The notes: generated by a model from the letters alone, not told the origin. A stretch of DNA of 64,000 nt from Agreia sp. Leaf210 (GCF_001421485.1 NZ_LMKK01000001.1:811717-875716), one strand, 5' to 3'; counted from the stretch's first letter, positions 24,654 to 34,415 are shown. Program-made: numbers and translations.

Positions 24654-26093
24654 GTGACCCGATCCTCGCTCCGGCTGACGACAACCACCGACGACCGTCT
24701 CGCCACGGCGATCGCGGCCATCCGCGCCGAGCTCGACCTGCCCGACGACTTTCCGGCATCCGTCGAGGCGGAGGCTCAGCGCGTCGTCGAGGCGAGCCCG
24801 CTGCCCGAGGCCGATCTCACGGATGTTCCGTTCATCACGATCGACCCCGAGGGCTCGACCGACCTCGATCAGGCCGTGCACATCGAGCGGCTGGGCGACG
24901 GCTATCTCGTGCGCTACGCGATCGCCGACGTTCCCGCGTTCGTCGAGCCGCTCGGCGAGATCGACGACGAGGCGAGACGCCGCGGCCAGACGTTCTACGC
25001 GCCCGACGGGCGCATCCCGCTTCACCCCACGATCATCAGCGAGAACGCCGCGTCGCTGCTGCCCGACCAGGTGCGTGGCGCATTCGTGTGGCAGTTCTCG
25101 CTCGGCGCTGACGGCGCCGTGCTGTCGACGGAGCTGTCGCGTGCGCGCATCCGCAGCGTTCGCCAGCTGTCGTACGTCGAGGCGCAGAGCGAGATCGATT
25201 CGAGTGAGGGCCCGGATGCGGCGAGCGCCGACGAGACCCTGGCGCTGCTCGCCGAGGTGGGCCCCGCCCGGCGTGTGCTCGAACGCCAGCGCGGCGGTGC
25301 GAGCCTGTCTCGACCCGAGCAGATCGTCTTCTCGAGCGAAGGCCACTACGCGCTCGAGCGGCGCTCGTCGCTTCCGGTCGAGGAGTGGAACGCTCAGATC
25401 TCGCTGCTCACCGGCATGGAGGCGGCGCGCATCATGATCGCCGGCCGGGTCGGCATTCTGAGAACGATGCCCGCCCCCGACCCCGACACGATCGAGCGGT
25501 TCAGATTGCGCACCGAGGCGCTCGGCCACCCGTGGCCCGCCTCTATGCCCTACGGGGAATATCTCGCATCGCTCGACTCGAACGATCCCCTTCAACTCGC
25601 CATCACCCATGCTGCTGGCTCCCTGTTCCGAGGAGCCGGCTACACGGCCTTCGACGGCGAGGTGCCCGAGCAGGTCTCGCAAGCCGCGGTCGGGGCGCCC
25701 TACGCCCACACCACCGCGCCCCTTCGCCGCCTGGTCGACCGCTTCACCCTCGTCGTCTGCGAGGCACTGTGCGCGGGTGAGGCGCCGCCGCCGTGGGCCC
25801 GCGACGCCCTGGCCTCCCTGCCCAAGATCATGGCGGCATCCGATTCGCGTGCATCGCAGCTCGACAACCGATCGATCGCAGCGGTCGAGGCTGCGATCCT
25901 CTCTGATCGCATCGGAGAGGTCTTCGAGGCGTCGGTCATCTCGGCCAAGCAGGATCGGGGCGTGGTTCAGATCATCGACCCGGCCGTCGACGCGGAGTGC
26001 ACGGGCAGCCTGACGCCCGGCGAACGGGTGCGGGTGCGCCTGGTCGAGGCCGTCATCGAGTCGGGCCGAGTTCTGTTCGAGCTCGTCGCCTAG
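24654..26093 (+). CDS. RNB-domain exoribonuclease (RNase II family)
   Basis: 479 residues. The RNB catalytic domain dominates, with FITIDPEGSTDLDQAVH and IADVPAFV holding the metal-binding Asp residues, then PHIT-like YAHTTAPLRRLVDR near residue 355. The tail (about 420-479) looks like a reduced S1 domain. It degrades single-stranded RNA 3-prime to 5-prime. The start is a GTG at 24654 with TACGCT (24641-24646) 7 nt before it, so leaderless. The stop overlaps the convergent TetR gene by 4 bp. Confidence 0.92.
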   Translation: MTRSSLRLTTTTDDRLATAIAAIRAELDLPDDFPASVEAEAQRVVEASPLPEADLTDVPFITIDPEGSTDLDQAVHIERLGDGYLVRYAIADVPAFVEPLGEIDDEARRRGQTFYAPDGRIPLHPTIISENAASLLPDQVRGAFVWQFSLGADGAVLSTELSRARIRSVRQLSYVEAQSEIDSSEGPDAASADETLALLAEVGPARRVLERQRGGASLSRPEQIVFSSEGHYALERRSSLPVEEWNAQISLLTGMEAARIMIAGRVGILRTMPAPDPDTIERFRLRTEALGHPWPASMPYGEYLASLDSNDPLQLAITHAAGSLFRGAGYTAFDGEVPEQVSQAAVGAPYAHTTAPLRRLVDRFTLVVCEALCAGEAPPPWARDALASLPKIMAASDSRASQLDNRSIAAVEAAILSDRIGEVFEASVISAKQDRGVVQIIDPAVDAECTGSLTPGERVRVRLVEAVIESGRVLFELVA

Positions 26094-26755
26094 AGAGGCC
26101 GTGCCTGCTTGTCGCGTGCCTGGTTGTCGCTCGCGGCGCAGAGAACGGTGTCGAGCTTGGCTCCGAACGAGAGGTTCATCAGCTCCGTCGCCGCTTCGTC
26201 ACCCTCGAAGTTGTCGGGCAGTCCGATGGCCAGGAGTGTGTTGATCAACATGCCGTCGGCGAGAAAGCTGCGCACCTGGTCTGCGGGAATCCCGGCCTCG
26301 TCGCGCAGCAGCCGGTAGATCTCCAGGAACCCGGCGCGTGCGTGCCGTCCGATCACGTCGTCGTGGCCCTGGATGAAGCCCTGCATCAGAGACATCAGGA
26401 TTCCCCGGTCTTCGATCAGATCGACGTAGGCCTGCCCCAGCCTCGCGCCGAGCTCGTCTGCGGCGATCTCCCCCTCGTCGCGCTGACGGATGATCTCTCG
26501 GAAGGCCAGGATGAGCTTCGCGAGCGCGCGTTCGATGACCTCGACGAACAGCTTCTCTTTCGTACCGAACATGCGCACGACGTAGGGCTGGCTGATGCCG
26601 GCGGCCTGGGCGATCTGCTCGGTCGTGGTGCCTGCGTAGCCGGTGCGACCGAAGACGGCGCTGGCGTGGCCCAGAATCAGCTCTCGCCGCTCGGCGGCCG
26701 GCATGCGTTCGCGAATGGGGCGCTCGGACGGGGCTTCGGTGGTCACGCTTGACAT
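26090..26755 (-). CDS. TetR family transcriptional regulator
   Basis: 221 residues. The N-terminal DNA-binding domain (about 20-65) has RELILGHASAVFGRTGYAGTT and QAAGISQPYVVRMFGTKE. The remaining helices form the ligand pocket and dimer interface. It is divergent from an MFS pump; its start codon overlaps the pump promoter -35 box, and a perfect 6-4-6 palindrome lies exactly there, so it almost certainly represses both genes and is released by a pump substrate. Confidence 0.95.
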   Translation of the reverse strand: MSSVTTEAPSERPIRERMPAAERRELILGHASAVFGRTGYAGTTTEQIAQAAGISQPYVVRMFGTKEKLFVEVIERALAKLILAFREIIRQRDEGEIAADELGARLGQAYVDLIEDRGILMSLMQGFIQGHDDVIGRHARAGFLEIYRLLRDEAGIPADQVRSFLADGMLINTLLAIGLPDNFEGDEAATELMNLSFGAKLDTVLCAASDNQARDKQARPL

Positions 26756-26778
26756 GGTATCAGCCGATACCTTAGCCT
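26749..26778 (+). promoter_or_regulatory. MFS pump promoter with embedded operator
   Basis: TTGACA (26749-26754) and TAGCCT (26773-26778) are 18 bp apart, a strong -35/-10 pair. The spacer is almost filled by the palindrome GGTATC-AGCC-GATACC (26756-26771). A repressor bound there would block polymerase completely. Confidence 0.85.
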
Positions 26779-26786
26779 CTTGGTTA

Positions 26787-26801
26787 TTAGTTGATTACTA
26801 A
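26787..26801. promoter_or_regulatory. Second TetR operator candidate
   Basis: TTAGT-TGATT-ACTAA is a 15-bp inverted repeat 10 bp after the pump -10 box, inside the 5-prime leader and upstream of the TetR gene. It may be a second site for the same repressor or lie in the tetR promoter. Its sequence differs from the first palindrome. Confidence 0.6.
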
Positions 26802-26822
26802 CTTAGATCCTATGGAGAACTC

Positions 26823-28253
26823 ATGACCGTCGCCCGCCGCATTCCAGTCTGGCTCGCGCTCGTCGCCGCGTCGGTGCCGGTCTTCATGGCCACCCTCGAC
26901 AACCTGGTCGTGACCAGCGCGCTACCCGTCATCCACGAGGAACTCGGAGCGGGCGTCACCGATCTGCAGTGGATCACCAACGCCTACACCCTGACCTTCG
27001 CCGCCCTGATGCTGCTCTTCGTCAGCCTGGGCGACCGCTTCGGGCGCCGAAACGTGTTCGTCGGCGGCATCGTGCTCTTCACCCTCTCGAGCGGAGCTGC
27101 CGCGCTCAGCACCGAGCCGTGGATGCTCGTGCTCGCCCGAGCCGTGCAGGGTGCCGGCTCCGCCGCCATCATGCCGCTGTCGCTCACCCTCCTCGTCGGC
27201 TCCGTCTCCACACGCATGCGTCCCCTCGCGATCGGCATCTGGGGAGGCATCTCCGGGCTCGGTGTCGCCCTCGGCCCCCTGATCGGCGGTGCAGTCGTCG
27301 AGGGCTGGAACTGGCAGGCCATCTTCTGGCTCAACGTTCCTCTGGGCATCCTCTCGGTGCCTCTCGCCATCGCCGCACTGCCGAACTCCTTCGGCGCCCG
27401 GGTGGGTGCGGACATCTGGGGAGTGGTCCTCGCCGGCGTGGGAATCCTCGGCATCGTCTATGGAATCGTGCGCGGCAATGACGCCGGCTGGGCGAGCGCA
27501 GAGGTGCTCGTCGCCCTCATTGGCGGCGCCGCGCTGATGGCCCTCTTCCTCGTGCGGGAGTCCCGAGTGGCCGCTCCGCTGCTTCCCCTGCGCCTCTTTC
27601 GAGACCGCAGCTTCTCGATCGCGAACGCCGTGGGGCTCATCTTCAGCTTCGGTGCCTTCGGCGCGGTGTTCATCCTCATCCAGTTCCTGCAGATCGTGCA
27701 GGGCCGCTCACCCCTCGAAGCGGGCGTGCTCACCATGCCCTGGACGATGGCTCCCATGGTGGTGGCGCCGCTCGCCGGATTCATCGCGCCTCGGGTGGGC
27801 ACGCGCATCCTGATCGTCACCGGCCTCGCCTCGCTCGCCATCGGCATCGGCTGGCTCGCCTCCACCATGGCCCCGGATGCGACGTATCCGGCCATGCTGC
27901 CCGGCTTCATCTTCGCGGGGCTCGGCATGGGCCTGGTGTTCGCCCCGAGCTCGACGGCCGTGCTGGTGAACATGGCTCCCGCCGATCACGCCAAGGCATC
28001 GGGAACGAACTCCACGCTGCGCGAGATCGGTGTCGCTCTCGGCATCGCCGTGCTGACCGCCGTCTTCACCGGTGCCGGCGGCCAACTCACGCCGACCGGG
28101 TATGTGGATGCCGCGGTTCCGGCCGTGTTCGTCGGTGCCGCCGCACTGGCCCTCGCCGCCGTGATCGCGCTGTTCCTGCCCGCTGGGCGCGGCACGGAAC
28201 TACGCGGCGAGACGCCCGCCGTGCGCGAATCCGCGCTTGAGACTGCAGCCTGA
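26823..28253 (+). CDS. MFS multidrug efflux transporter (DHA2, EmrB/QacA type)
   Basis: 476 residues with about 14 membrane spans. DNLVVTSALPVIHEELGA, the GDRFGRRNVFVGG loop between spans 2 and 3, and GPLIGGAVVEGWNWQAIFWLNVPLG (motif C region) are diagnostic of drug:proton antiporters of this group. GGAG lies 7 nt before the ATG. Gene order, strand and the operators show that the adjacent TetR controls it. Substrate unknown. Confidence 0.94.
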   Translation: MTVARRIPVWLALVAASVPVFMATLDNLVVTSALPVIHEELGAGVTDLQWITNAYTLTFAALMLLFVSLGDRFGRRNVFVGGIVLFTLSSGAAALSTEPWMLVLARAVQGAGSAAIMPLSLTLLVGSVSTRMRPLAIGIWGGISGLGVALGPLIGGAVVEGWNWQAIFWLNVPLGILSVPLAIAALPNSFGARVGADIWGVVLAGVGILGIVYGIVRGNDAGWASAEVLVALIGGAALMALFLVRESRVAAPLLPLRLFRDRSFSIANAVGLIFSFGAFGAVFILIQFLQIVQGRSPLEAGVLTMPWTMAPMVVAPLAGFIAPRVGTRILIVTGLASLAIGIGWLASTMAPDATYPAMLPGFIFAGLGMGLVFAPSSTAVLVNMAPADHAKASGTNSTLREIGVALGIAVLTAVFTGAGGQLTPTGYVDAAVPAVFVGAAALALAAVIALFLPAGRGTELRGETPAVRESALETAA

Positions 28254-28284
28254 TCGCCTGCTCCCGGAGGCTGTCGACGGGCAG

Positions 28285-28815
28285 TTAGAGCACGCGCTCC
28301 CGCACGAAGTCGTCTTCGTACTTCTCGCCCACGAGAAACCGCTTCGTGCCGACCTTGGCGAAGTCGTTCTTCTCGTAGAAGCGATTCGCGCGGGCGTTCT
28401 CCTCATTCACGCCGAGCCACACGGCGGCCGCTCCCCGCTCGTGCGCCGTCGCGATCGTCGCGTCCATGAGAGCGGAGGCGATGCCTTGCCCGTGATGCCC
28501 CGCAAGAACGTAGAACTTGCTGAGTTCGATGGAGGGTCTCACGGTCAGCGCCGTGGCCACATCGGGGTCGGACGGCTCGGCGAACACGAGCATCGTGTAG
28601 CCCACCGCCTCGCCCTCGACCTCGGCGATCAGGATGTCACGGGCCGGGTCGGCGAGGTAGCCGTCGAAACTCGTCGGGCTGAGATGGGCGGCGATGAACG
28701 CGGCCTTCGCCTCGTCGGTGGTGTGCGGAGGACACGCGAGCGGAAAGGTTGCAGCGGCCAGCGTGGCGAGCGCGCCGCTGTCGGAAGCGACAGCACGCCG
28801 CACAGAGAGAACCAT
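28285..28815 (-). CDS. GNAT family N-acetyltransferase
   Basis: 176 residues, a single GNAT domain. LSKFYVLAGHHGQGIASALM is the acetyl-CoA loop (Q/RxxGxG/A variant GQGIAS) and NARANRFYEKNDFAKVG is the usual C-terminal helix-strand. The start at 28815 has TATTCT 6 nt upstream. The open frame continues upstream but only through non-conserved sequence. Substrate cannot be told. Confidence 0.88.
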   Translation of the reverse strand: MVLSVRRAVASDSGALATLAAATFPLACPPHTTDEAKAAFIAAHLSPTSFDGYLADPARDILIAEVEGEAVGYTMLVFAEPSDPDVATALTVRPSIELSKFYVLAGHHGQGIASALMDATIATAHERGAAAVWLGVNEENARANRFYEKNDFAKVGTKRFLVGEKYEDDFVRERVL

Positions 28816-28897
28816 CGGCCCAGAATACCGCTGCCCGCCCGAGTGCCCGCCGCCGCCCTCGTCGGCGCCATGCTCCCTTCGGAGCGTTCGCCAGGTG

Positions 28898-28949
28898 CGA
28901 GTTGCCGCTTCCGTGCACTCGTGAGCTCCGAGTTGCCACTTCCGTTGAC
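28898..28949 (+). repeat. Two copies of a 21-bp repeat downstream of the first DUF559-type gene
   Basis: CGAGTTGCCGCTTCCGT (from 28898) and CGAGTTGCCACTTCCGTTG (from 28929) are direct repeats 31 bp apart. A third copy (30036-30056), 19 of 21 identical to the second, lies on the other side of the gene, so the gene is bracketed. Confidence 0.75.
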
Positions 28950-28988
28950 CTGAACCGTCACATCGCAGGCGCGTACCGCACCGCCCCG

Positions 28989-29942
28989 TCATCTGGATCG
29001 ATAGCGGAGTCGTCCCGTCCAGCCCTGTCGGTCGAGTTCACCCTGAACGTCGTCGAGGAACTCGTAGACGCCCGGTGGCTCCAGGTCGTCGGCGATGACA
29101 CGAAGACCGACGATCTCGGCTCCCGCCAACTGGCGGAACCGCCGCACATCACGCATCCACTGACGGCGTTGCGTTCGATGATGGTCGCCCTCGTAGTCGA
29201 GCGTGATCCTGAAGCCACGAATGCGAAGGTCGGGTTGCACGACGACGCGACCCCACTCATCTCGTAAGGGCTCGTTCACGATGAGATCGGGACATCCGGC
29301 CCGAAGCAGGAGAAGCCGCAGCTGAGTCTCCTTCGGCGAATCGACCCGCTCCCGGATCTGCTCGAGAGCGGCCGAGACCACACGGGCGCTTCGGCGATCG
29401 ATCGAACGTTCCGCTGCCGTTCGCAGTTCGTCGAGGGTAGCGAGCGGCCGGTGTCCCCTCCGAGTCTCCCTGGGTCTCACGAGGTAGTCGCCGACGACGA
29501 TGGCCTCGTCGAGAGCCAGGGACGAACCCGCGAGTTCCAGCCACGCGCGGCACGCGGTGCTGTGCGCGAACCCGGCCGACCGCATCCATTCGTCGCCGAT
29601 CACAGTGCGACGGTGACCAACGACGTGACGACGGCGGGGCGCCCGATGGGGTGGGGGCACCGTGACGTGGATGCTGCGCTCGTCTCTGTAGCGAATGGGA
29701 AAGTCGAAGAGACGCGCGGCTGATTCGTGGCTGATGAACGACCCGGGCGGGAGGACCTCCATCAGCGCGCGGCAACGCTGCACGAAAGTCGGCTGCCGCG
29801 CGGAGACGAGGTTGACCCCGCGAAACGGGTGAGCGATGTCGCGAGCCCGCAATCTCGACGGGCCGACACCGCGCGACAGCGCTTCTCGAGTAGTGAAGAC
29901 CCCCGAGTCGAACTCTTCTGGAAGGGGTGACGGTCTGGACAT
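28989..29942 (-). CDS. AbiEi/DUF559-type protein with Vsr-like endonuclease fold (copy 1)
   Basis: 317 residues. The first 60 residues resemble the winged-helix start of AbiEi-type antitoxin-like proteins (TTREALSRGVGPSRLR, then a short basic wing). The C-terminal 100 residues carry a PD-(D/E)xK-like pattern: VQPDLRIRGFRITLDYEGDHH, then DVRRFRQL. It matches actinobacterial proteins named DUF559 or type IV toxin-antitoxin AbiEi domain proteins. No toxin partner is adjacent. The coding strand start is the ATG at 29942. Short direct repeats bracket the gene. Nuclease activity is inferred only. Confidence 0.75.
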   Translation of the reverse strand: MSRPSPLPEEFDSGVFTTREALSRGVGPSRLRARDIAHPFRGVNLVSARQPTFVQRCRALMEVLPPGSFISHESAARLFDFPIRYRDERSIHVTVPPPHRAPRRRHVVGHRRTVIGDEWMRSAGFAHSTACRAWLELAGSSLALDEAIVVGDYLVRPRETRRGHRPLATLDELRTAAERSIDRRSARVVSAALEQIRERVDSPKETQLRLLLLRAGCPDLIVNEPLRDEWGRVVVQPDLRIRGFRITLDYEGDHHRTQRRQWMRDVRRFRQLAGAEIVGLRVIADDLEPPGVYEFLDDVQGELDRQGWTGRLRYRSR

Positions 29943-30035
29943 GTTCTGACGGTGTCAGGTGCAGCCACCCCAGCAACTCGGCAGAGGGCCACGTGTGGAG
30001 AGCTGCTCGCCCTCGGAAGCTGTGGCGGAGCTCTG

Positions 30036-30056
30036 CGAGTTGCCAGTTGCGTTGAC
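30036..30056 (+). repeat. Repeat copy upstream of the first DUF559-type gene
   Basis: CGAGTTGCCAGTTGCGTTG begins this 21-bp copy. It differs from 28929-28949 at only two positions. A diverged inverted partner (CGAAATGGCAGTTTC, reading the minus strand near 30090-30105) suggests an imperfect palindrome. Confidence 0.7.
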
Positions 30057-30142
30057 GCCACGTGGCACGTCGACCACCACACCTCGCTGAAACTGCCATT
30101 TCGAGGTCGGGGCAGTCCCGCGAGGCGGCGGGCGGCACGCAG

Positions 30143-30177
30143 AAAGGGCCGCCCTCGCGATGCGAGAGCGGCCCTTT
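30143..30177 (-). terminator. Terminator after rplA
   Basis: A 10-bp outer stem (AAAGGGCCGC at 30143-30152 with its complement at 30168-30177) encloses an inner CTCGC/GCGAG stem. It starts 16 bp after the rplA stop and ends the secE-nusG-rplKA transcript. Confidence 0.85.
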
Positions 30178-30192
30178 CGGGTGAAGCTGAGC

Positions 30193-30882
30193 CTAGATGG
30201 CGTTGACGTCGAGCGGGATGCCCGGGCCGAACGTCGTGGAGACCGTGCCCTTGTGGATGTAGCGGCCCTTGGAGGAGGACGGCTTCAAGCGGACGACCTC
30301 TTCGAGGGCGGCCTTCACGTTCTCGGTGAGCTGGTCTTCGGTGAACGAAGCCTTGCCGGCGACGAAGTGCACGTTGGAGTGCTTGTCGACGCGGAACTCG
30401 ATCTTTCCACCCTTGATCTCGTTGACGGCCTTGGCGACGTCGGGCGTCACGGTGCCGGTCTTCGGGTTGGGCATGAGACCACGGGGGCCGAGGACCTTAC
30501 CGAGGCGTCCGACCTTACCCATGAGCTCGGGGGTCGAGACTGCCGAGTCGAAGTTCGTGTAGCCAGCGGCCACCTTCTCGATGAGCTCGTCGCCACCGAC
30601 CTCGTCGGCGCCGGCCGCGATGGCGGCTTCGGCGGCGGGACCGGTCGCGAAGACGATGACGCGGGCGGTCTTACCGGTGCCGTGAGGAAGAATCACGGTG
30701 CCGCGGACCATCTGGTCTGCCTTGCGGGGGTCGACGCCGAGCTTGAGAGCGACCTCGACGGTGCTGTCGAACTTGGCCGAGCCGGTCTCGCGAGCGAGAG
30801 CCATTGCCTCGGTGGGCGAGTAGACCTTGCCCTCTTCGATCTTTGCTGCCGCCGCCTTGTAGGCCTTGGAATTCTTTGCCAT
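30193..30882 (-). CDS. rplA: 50S ribosomal protein L1
   Basis: 229 residues, the standard length. [19 protein letters not shown] at the start, [11 protein letters not shown], and [15 protein letters not shown] in the L1 signature region are all present. It forms the mobile L1 stalk on 23S rRNA and in many bacteria also represses its own operon. The ATG at 30882 follows GGAG (about 8 nt upstream). It lies 82 bp after rplK. Confidence 0.98.
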   Translation of the reverse strand: MAKNSKAYKAAAAKIEEGKVYSPTEAMALARETGSAKFDSTVEVALKLGVDPRKADQMVRGTVILPHGTGKTARVIVFATGPAAEAAIAAGADEVGGDELIEKVAAGYTNFDSAVSTPELMGKVGRLGKVLGPRGLMPNPKTGTVTPDVAKAVNEIKGGKIEFRVDKHSNVHFVAGKASFTEDQLTENVKAALEEVVRLKPSSSKGRYIHKGTVSTTFGPGIPLDVNAI

Positions 30883-30964
30883 AACTGATTCTCCTGAATC
30901 TGAAGAGTGTGGTTTACGTGAGCCTGGCTGGCTCTCCCACGTCGTGCTGTGAAGCGGTGAGGAG

Positions 30965-31396
30965 TTAGGCCTCGACCGTGATGCCCATGGAGCGGGCGGT
31001 GCCGGCGATGATCTTCGACGCGGCGGCGATGTCGTTCGCGTTGAGGTCGGCCATCTTGGTCTCGGCGATCTCGCGGACCTGAGCCTGGGTGAGCTTCGCA
31101 ACCTTGACGGTGTGCGGCGTTCCCGAACCCTTGGCGACTCCGGCGGCCTTCTTGATGAGCTCTGCTGCCGGGGGGGTCTTCAGGATGAACGTGAACGAAC
31201 GGTCTTCGTACACGGTGATCTCGACGGGGATGACGTTTCCGCGCTGAGCCTCGGTGGCTGCGTTGTACTGCTTGCAGAACTCCATGATGTTGACGCCGTG
31301 CTGTCCCAGCGCAGGCCCGATGGGCGGTGCGGGGTTGGCGGCGCCGGCCTTGATCTGAAGCTTGATCAGACCGGTAACCTTCTTCTTCGGTGCCAT
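30965..31396 (-). CDS. rplK: 50S ribosomal protein L11
   Basis: 143 residues. [25 protein letters not shown], the conserved signature loop that binds the GTPase-centre rRNA, is intact, as are [14 protein letters not shown] and the C-terminal RNA-binding domain. The start at 31396 is the MAPKKK methionine with GGAAGAG upstream; a longer open stretch of ten codons is not conserved. It is first of the rplKA pair. Confidence 0.98.
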   Translation of the reverse strand: MAPKKKVTGLIKLQIKAGAANPAPPIGPALGQHGVNIMEFCKQYNAATEAQRGNVIPVEITVYEDRSFTFILKTPPAAELIKKAAGVAKGSGTPHTVKVAKLTQAQVREIAETKMADLNANDIAAASKIIAGTARSMGITVEA

Positions 31397-31549
31397 TTTT
31401 CTCTTCCTTATCTGTGTCGAGTCCACCCTGATTGGCGAACTCTCCCGCCGTTCGGTGAACGCGGTTTGTGGCCGACTTCGTCAGCACGCCAGAAGGCGCG
31501 CCGGTATGAGGACAACCCTGTAAGCATACGCGATCCAGGCCGTTAACGC

Positions 31550-31583
31550 CATCGAGCCCATCGAATGAACGATGGGCTCGATG
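31550..31583 (-). terminator. Hairpin between nusG and rplK
   Basis: A perfect 14-bp stem (CATCGAGCCCATCG at 31550-31563 with 31570-31583) and 6-nt loop begins 13 bp after the nusG stop. With no U-tract it may be a weak or factor-assisted terminator, so rplKA may have its own promoter in the 199-bp gap. Confidence 0.7.
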
Positions 31584-31595
31584 AAGTGAAGAGCG

Positions 31596-32648
31596 TTAGA
31601 GCTTGGTGACCTGGTCGAAGCTGAGCTCGACCGGGGTCTCGCGCTCGAACAGCGAGACGAGAACCGTGAGCTTGCCGCTCTCGGGCTTGATCTCGCTGAT
31701 CGATCCGGGCAGACCCGCGAACGAGCCTTCCTTGATCGTGATGGTCTCGCCGATCTCGAAGTCGACCTCGGCCGGAATCGAGCGGGAGACGGCCTTGCCG
31801 CCCTTGCCGCCCGCAGCCTTGGCAACGGGAACATCGGCTACGACGACGAGCGACTGCAGCATCGAGAAAGCCTCTTCGAAACGCAGCGGCGTGGGGTTGT
31901 GCGAGTTGCCCACGAAGCCGGTGACACCGGGCGTGTGACGCACGACAGACCAGCTGTCTTCGTTGAGGAACATGCGTACGAGCACGTAGCCGGGGATACG
32001 AACGCGAGTGACGAGCTTGCGCTGGCCGTTCTTGATCTCGACGACGTCTTCCATCGGAACCTCGACCTGGAAGACGAAGTCCTCCATGCCCATCGAGGAC
32101 TTGCGGCTCTCGATGTTCTGCTTCACGCGCTTCTCGAAGCCGGCGTACGAGTGGATGACGTACCACTTGCCCGGCAGGGTGCGCAGCTCTTTGCGGAACG
32201 CCTCGTAGGGGTCGACGTCGGCGACAACGGGCTGGCCATCGGGGTCGAGCTCGACCTCTGAGACGTCGACCTCTGACTCCGGGGCGATTGCGCCGAGCGT
32301 CTCGGTGTCGTCGGCTTCGGTGCCGGATGCCTCGGGCTGCTCGGCCGCATCGCTCACGTCGGCCTCTGCCTCGGCTTCGGCGACGGCCGTGGCGATGTCG
32401 TCGCCATCTTCGTCGAGCACCGTCGCGGCGTCGGGGTCGTCGAGCACGTCGATGGCCGCTGCGGCTTCTTCGGGATCGCTGATGTCGAGGGCGTCATCGA
32501 CGAGGGCGTCGGCCTCGGGGTCGGGATTCGCATCGATCGCCTCGAGGAGTGCGTCGAGGTCGGCGGGCGTTTCGCGCGCCGCCGTGGTCTCGGCTGACTT
32601 CTCTTCGGCTGCGACGTTCTCGACGTCGTCGCGCTGTGACTCTGCCAC
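31596..32648 (-). CDS. nusG: Transcription termination/antitermination protein NusG (long acidic N-terminus)
   Basis: 350 residues, about twice the E. coli length. Residues 1-155 are an acidic Asp/Glu/Ala-rich extension as found in actinobacteria; the NGN domain starts at GKWYVIHSYAGFEKRV (about residue 160) and binds RNA polymerase; the KOW domain (about 295-350: IGETITIKEGSFAGLPGSI) contacts S10 or Rho. I use the GTG at 32648 (protein MAESQ...) with GGAACGGA upstream; a TTG at 32663 is possible. It follows secE by 135 bp. Confidence 0.96.
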   Translation of the reverse strand: MAESQRDDVENVAAEEKSAETTAARETPADLDALLEAIDANPDPEADALVDDALDISDPEEAAAAIDVLDDPDAATVLDEDGDDIATAVAEAEAEADVSDAAEQPEASGTEADDTETLGAIAPESEVDVSEVELDPDGQPVVADVDPYEAFRKELRTLPGKWYVIHSYAGFEKRVKQNIESRKSSMGMEDFVFQVEVPMEDVVEIKNGQRKLVTRVRIPGYVLVRMFLNEDSWSVVRHTPGVTGFVGNSHNPTPLRFEEAFSMLQSLVVVADVPVAKAAGGKGGKAVSRSIPAEVDFEIGETITIKEGSFAGLPGSISEIKPESGKLTVLVSLFERETPVELSFDQVTKL

Positions 32649-32783
32649 GTAAATCCGTTCCAATTCGTTGGTTATTGCGCTCTGCGCACGATGTCTTGGC
32701 TCACCGCTCTGCGGATGACCAGCCCGTTACGACTGCTCGGGCTGCACCGGTTCTGACAGAACATGTGTGCCCGCTTCAGTTGA

Positions 32784-33056
32784 CTAGACCGGGTTTCCGA
32801 AGACCATCAGCGCAAGCCACGCGAACACTGCGTCGAGACCCGACACCAGCGCCATCATGATGATGACGAAGACGAGAACGACTGCGGTGTAGCTCAGCAG
32901 CTCTTTGCGCGTCGGGGTGACGACCTTCTTGAGCTCTTGGAAGACCTGCTTGATGAAGAGCACGATACGGGCGAACGGGTTGCGGCGAGCAGCCCGTTCT
33001 TTTTTGGCGCTCTCGACGACTTCTTCACTCGGTTCGTCGATTACTTTGCGTGCCAC
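32784..33056 (-). CDS. secE: Preprotein translocase subunit SecE
   Basis: 90 residues: a charged cytosolic N-terminus, the amphipathic RIVLFIKQVFQELKKVVTPTRKEL helix region, and one membrane span (about 56-80). This is the single-span SecE of Gram-positive bacteria that clamps SecY. Position directly before nusG is conserved across bacteria. Confidence 0.97.
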   Translation of the reverse strand: MARKVIDEPSEEVVESAKKERAARRNPFARIVLFIKQVFQELKKVVTPTRKELLSYTAVVLVFVIIMMALVSGLDAVFAWLALMVFGNPV

Positions 33057-33146
33057 GTAAGTAGTTACCCTTCACAATTCGGCCATCCGGCCCAATCTCG
33101 TCCGTTGCCTCTCACACGATCTGAGAGAGCTACCGGATTCGATCAG

Positions 33147-33219
33147 CAGGGCGGACAGGACTCGAACCTGCAACCTGCGGTTTTGGAGACCGCTGCTCTA
33201 CCAATTGAGCCACCACCCT
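33147..33219 (-). tRNA. trnW: tRNA-Trp (anticodon CCA)
   Basis: A 73-nt cloverleaf on the minus strand: acceptor AGGGTGG with CCGCCCT, D-arm GCTCAATTGGTAGAGC, anticodon loop CTCCAAA (anticodon CCA), TpsiC arm GGTTCGAGTCC and discriminator G. The terminal CCA is not encoded. Location beside secE is typical. Confidence 0.97.
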
Positions 33220-33220
33220 T

Positions 33221-33236
33221 CGGGCTGAAAAGCCCG
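33221..33236 (-). other. GNRA-type hairpin at the 5-prime end of tRNA-Trp
   Basis: CGGGCT-GAAA-AGCCCG reads as a 6-bp stem with a GAAA loop on the plus strand (UUUC loop in the tRNA precursor). It ends 1 nt from the mature tRNA 5-prime end and could guide processing. The rest of 33220-33416 has no gene, only the rmlB promoter region. Confidence 0.5.
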
Positions 33237-33341
33237 GGAATCGTCACCCGCCAAACCCTTCGAGACCCAAAAAGGGCATAAAAAAGCTTGGCAGACTTCA
33301 ACTACCTCGACCAAGTGTAGGCGAGAGCAGAACGAGAGTAA

Positions 33342-34415
<1,074 letters not shown>

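Noticed and set aside
28898-30056. Insertion sequence around the first DUF559-type gene
   Set aside because: No transposase motif (DDE, HUH, serine or tyrosine recombinase) is present and the repeats are direct rather than inverted termini, so it is reported only as a possible cassette.
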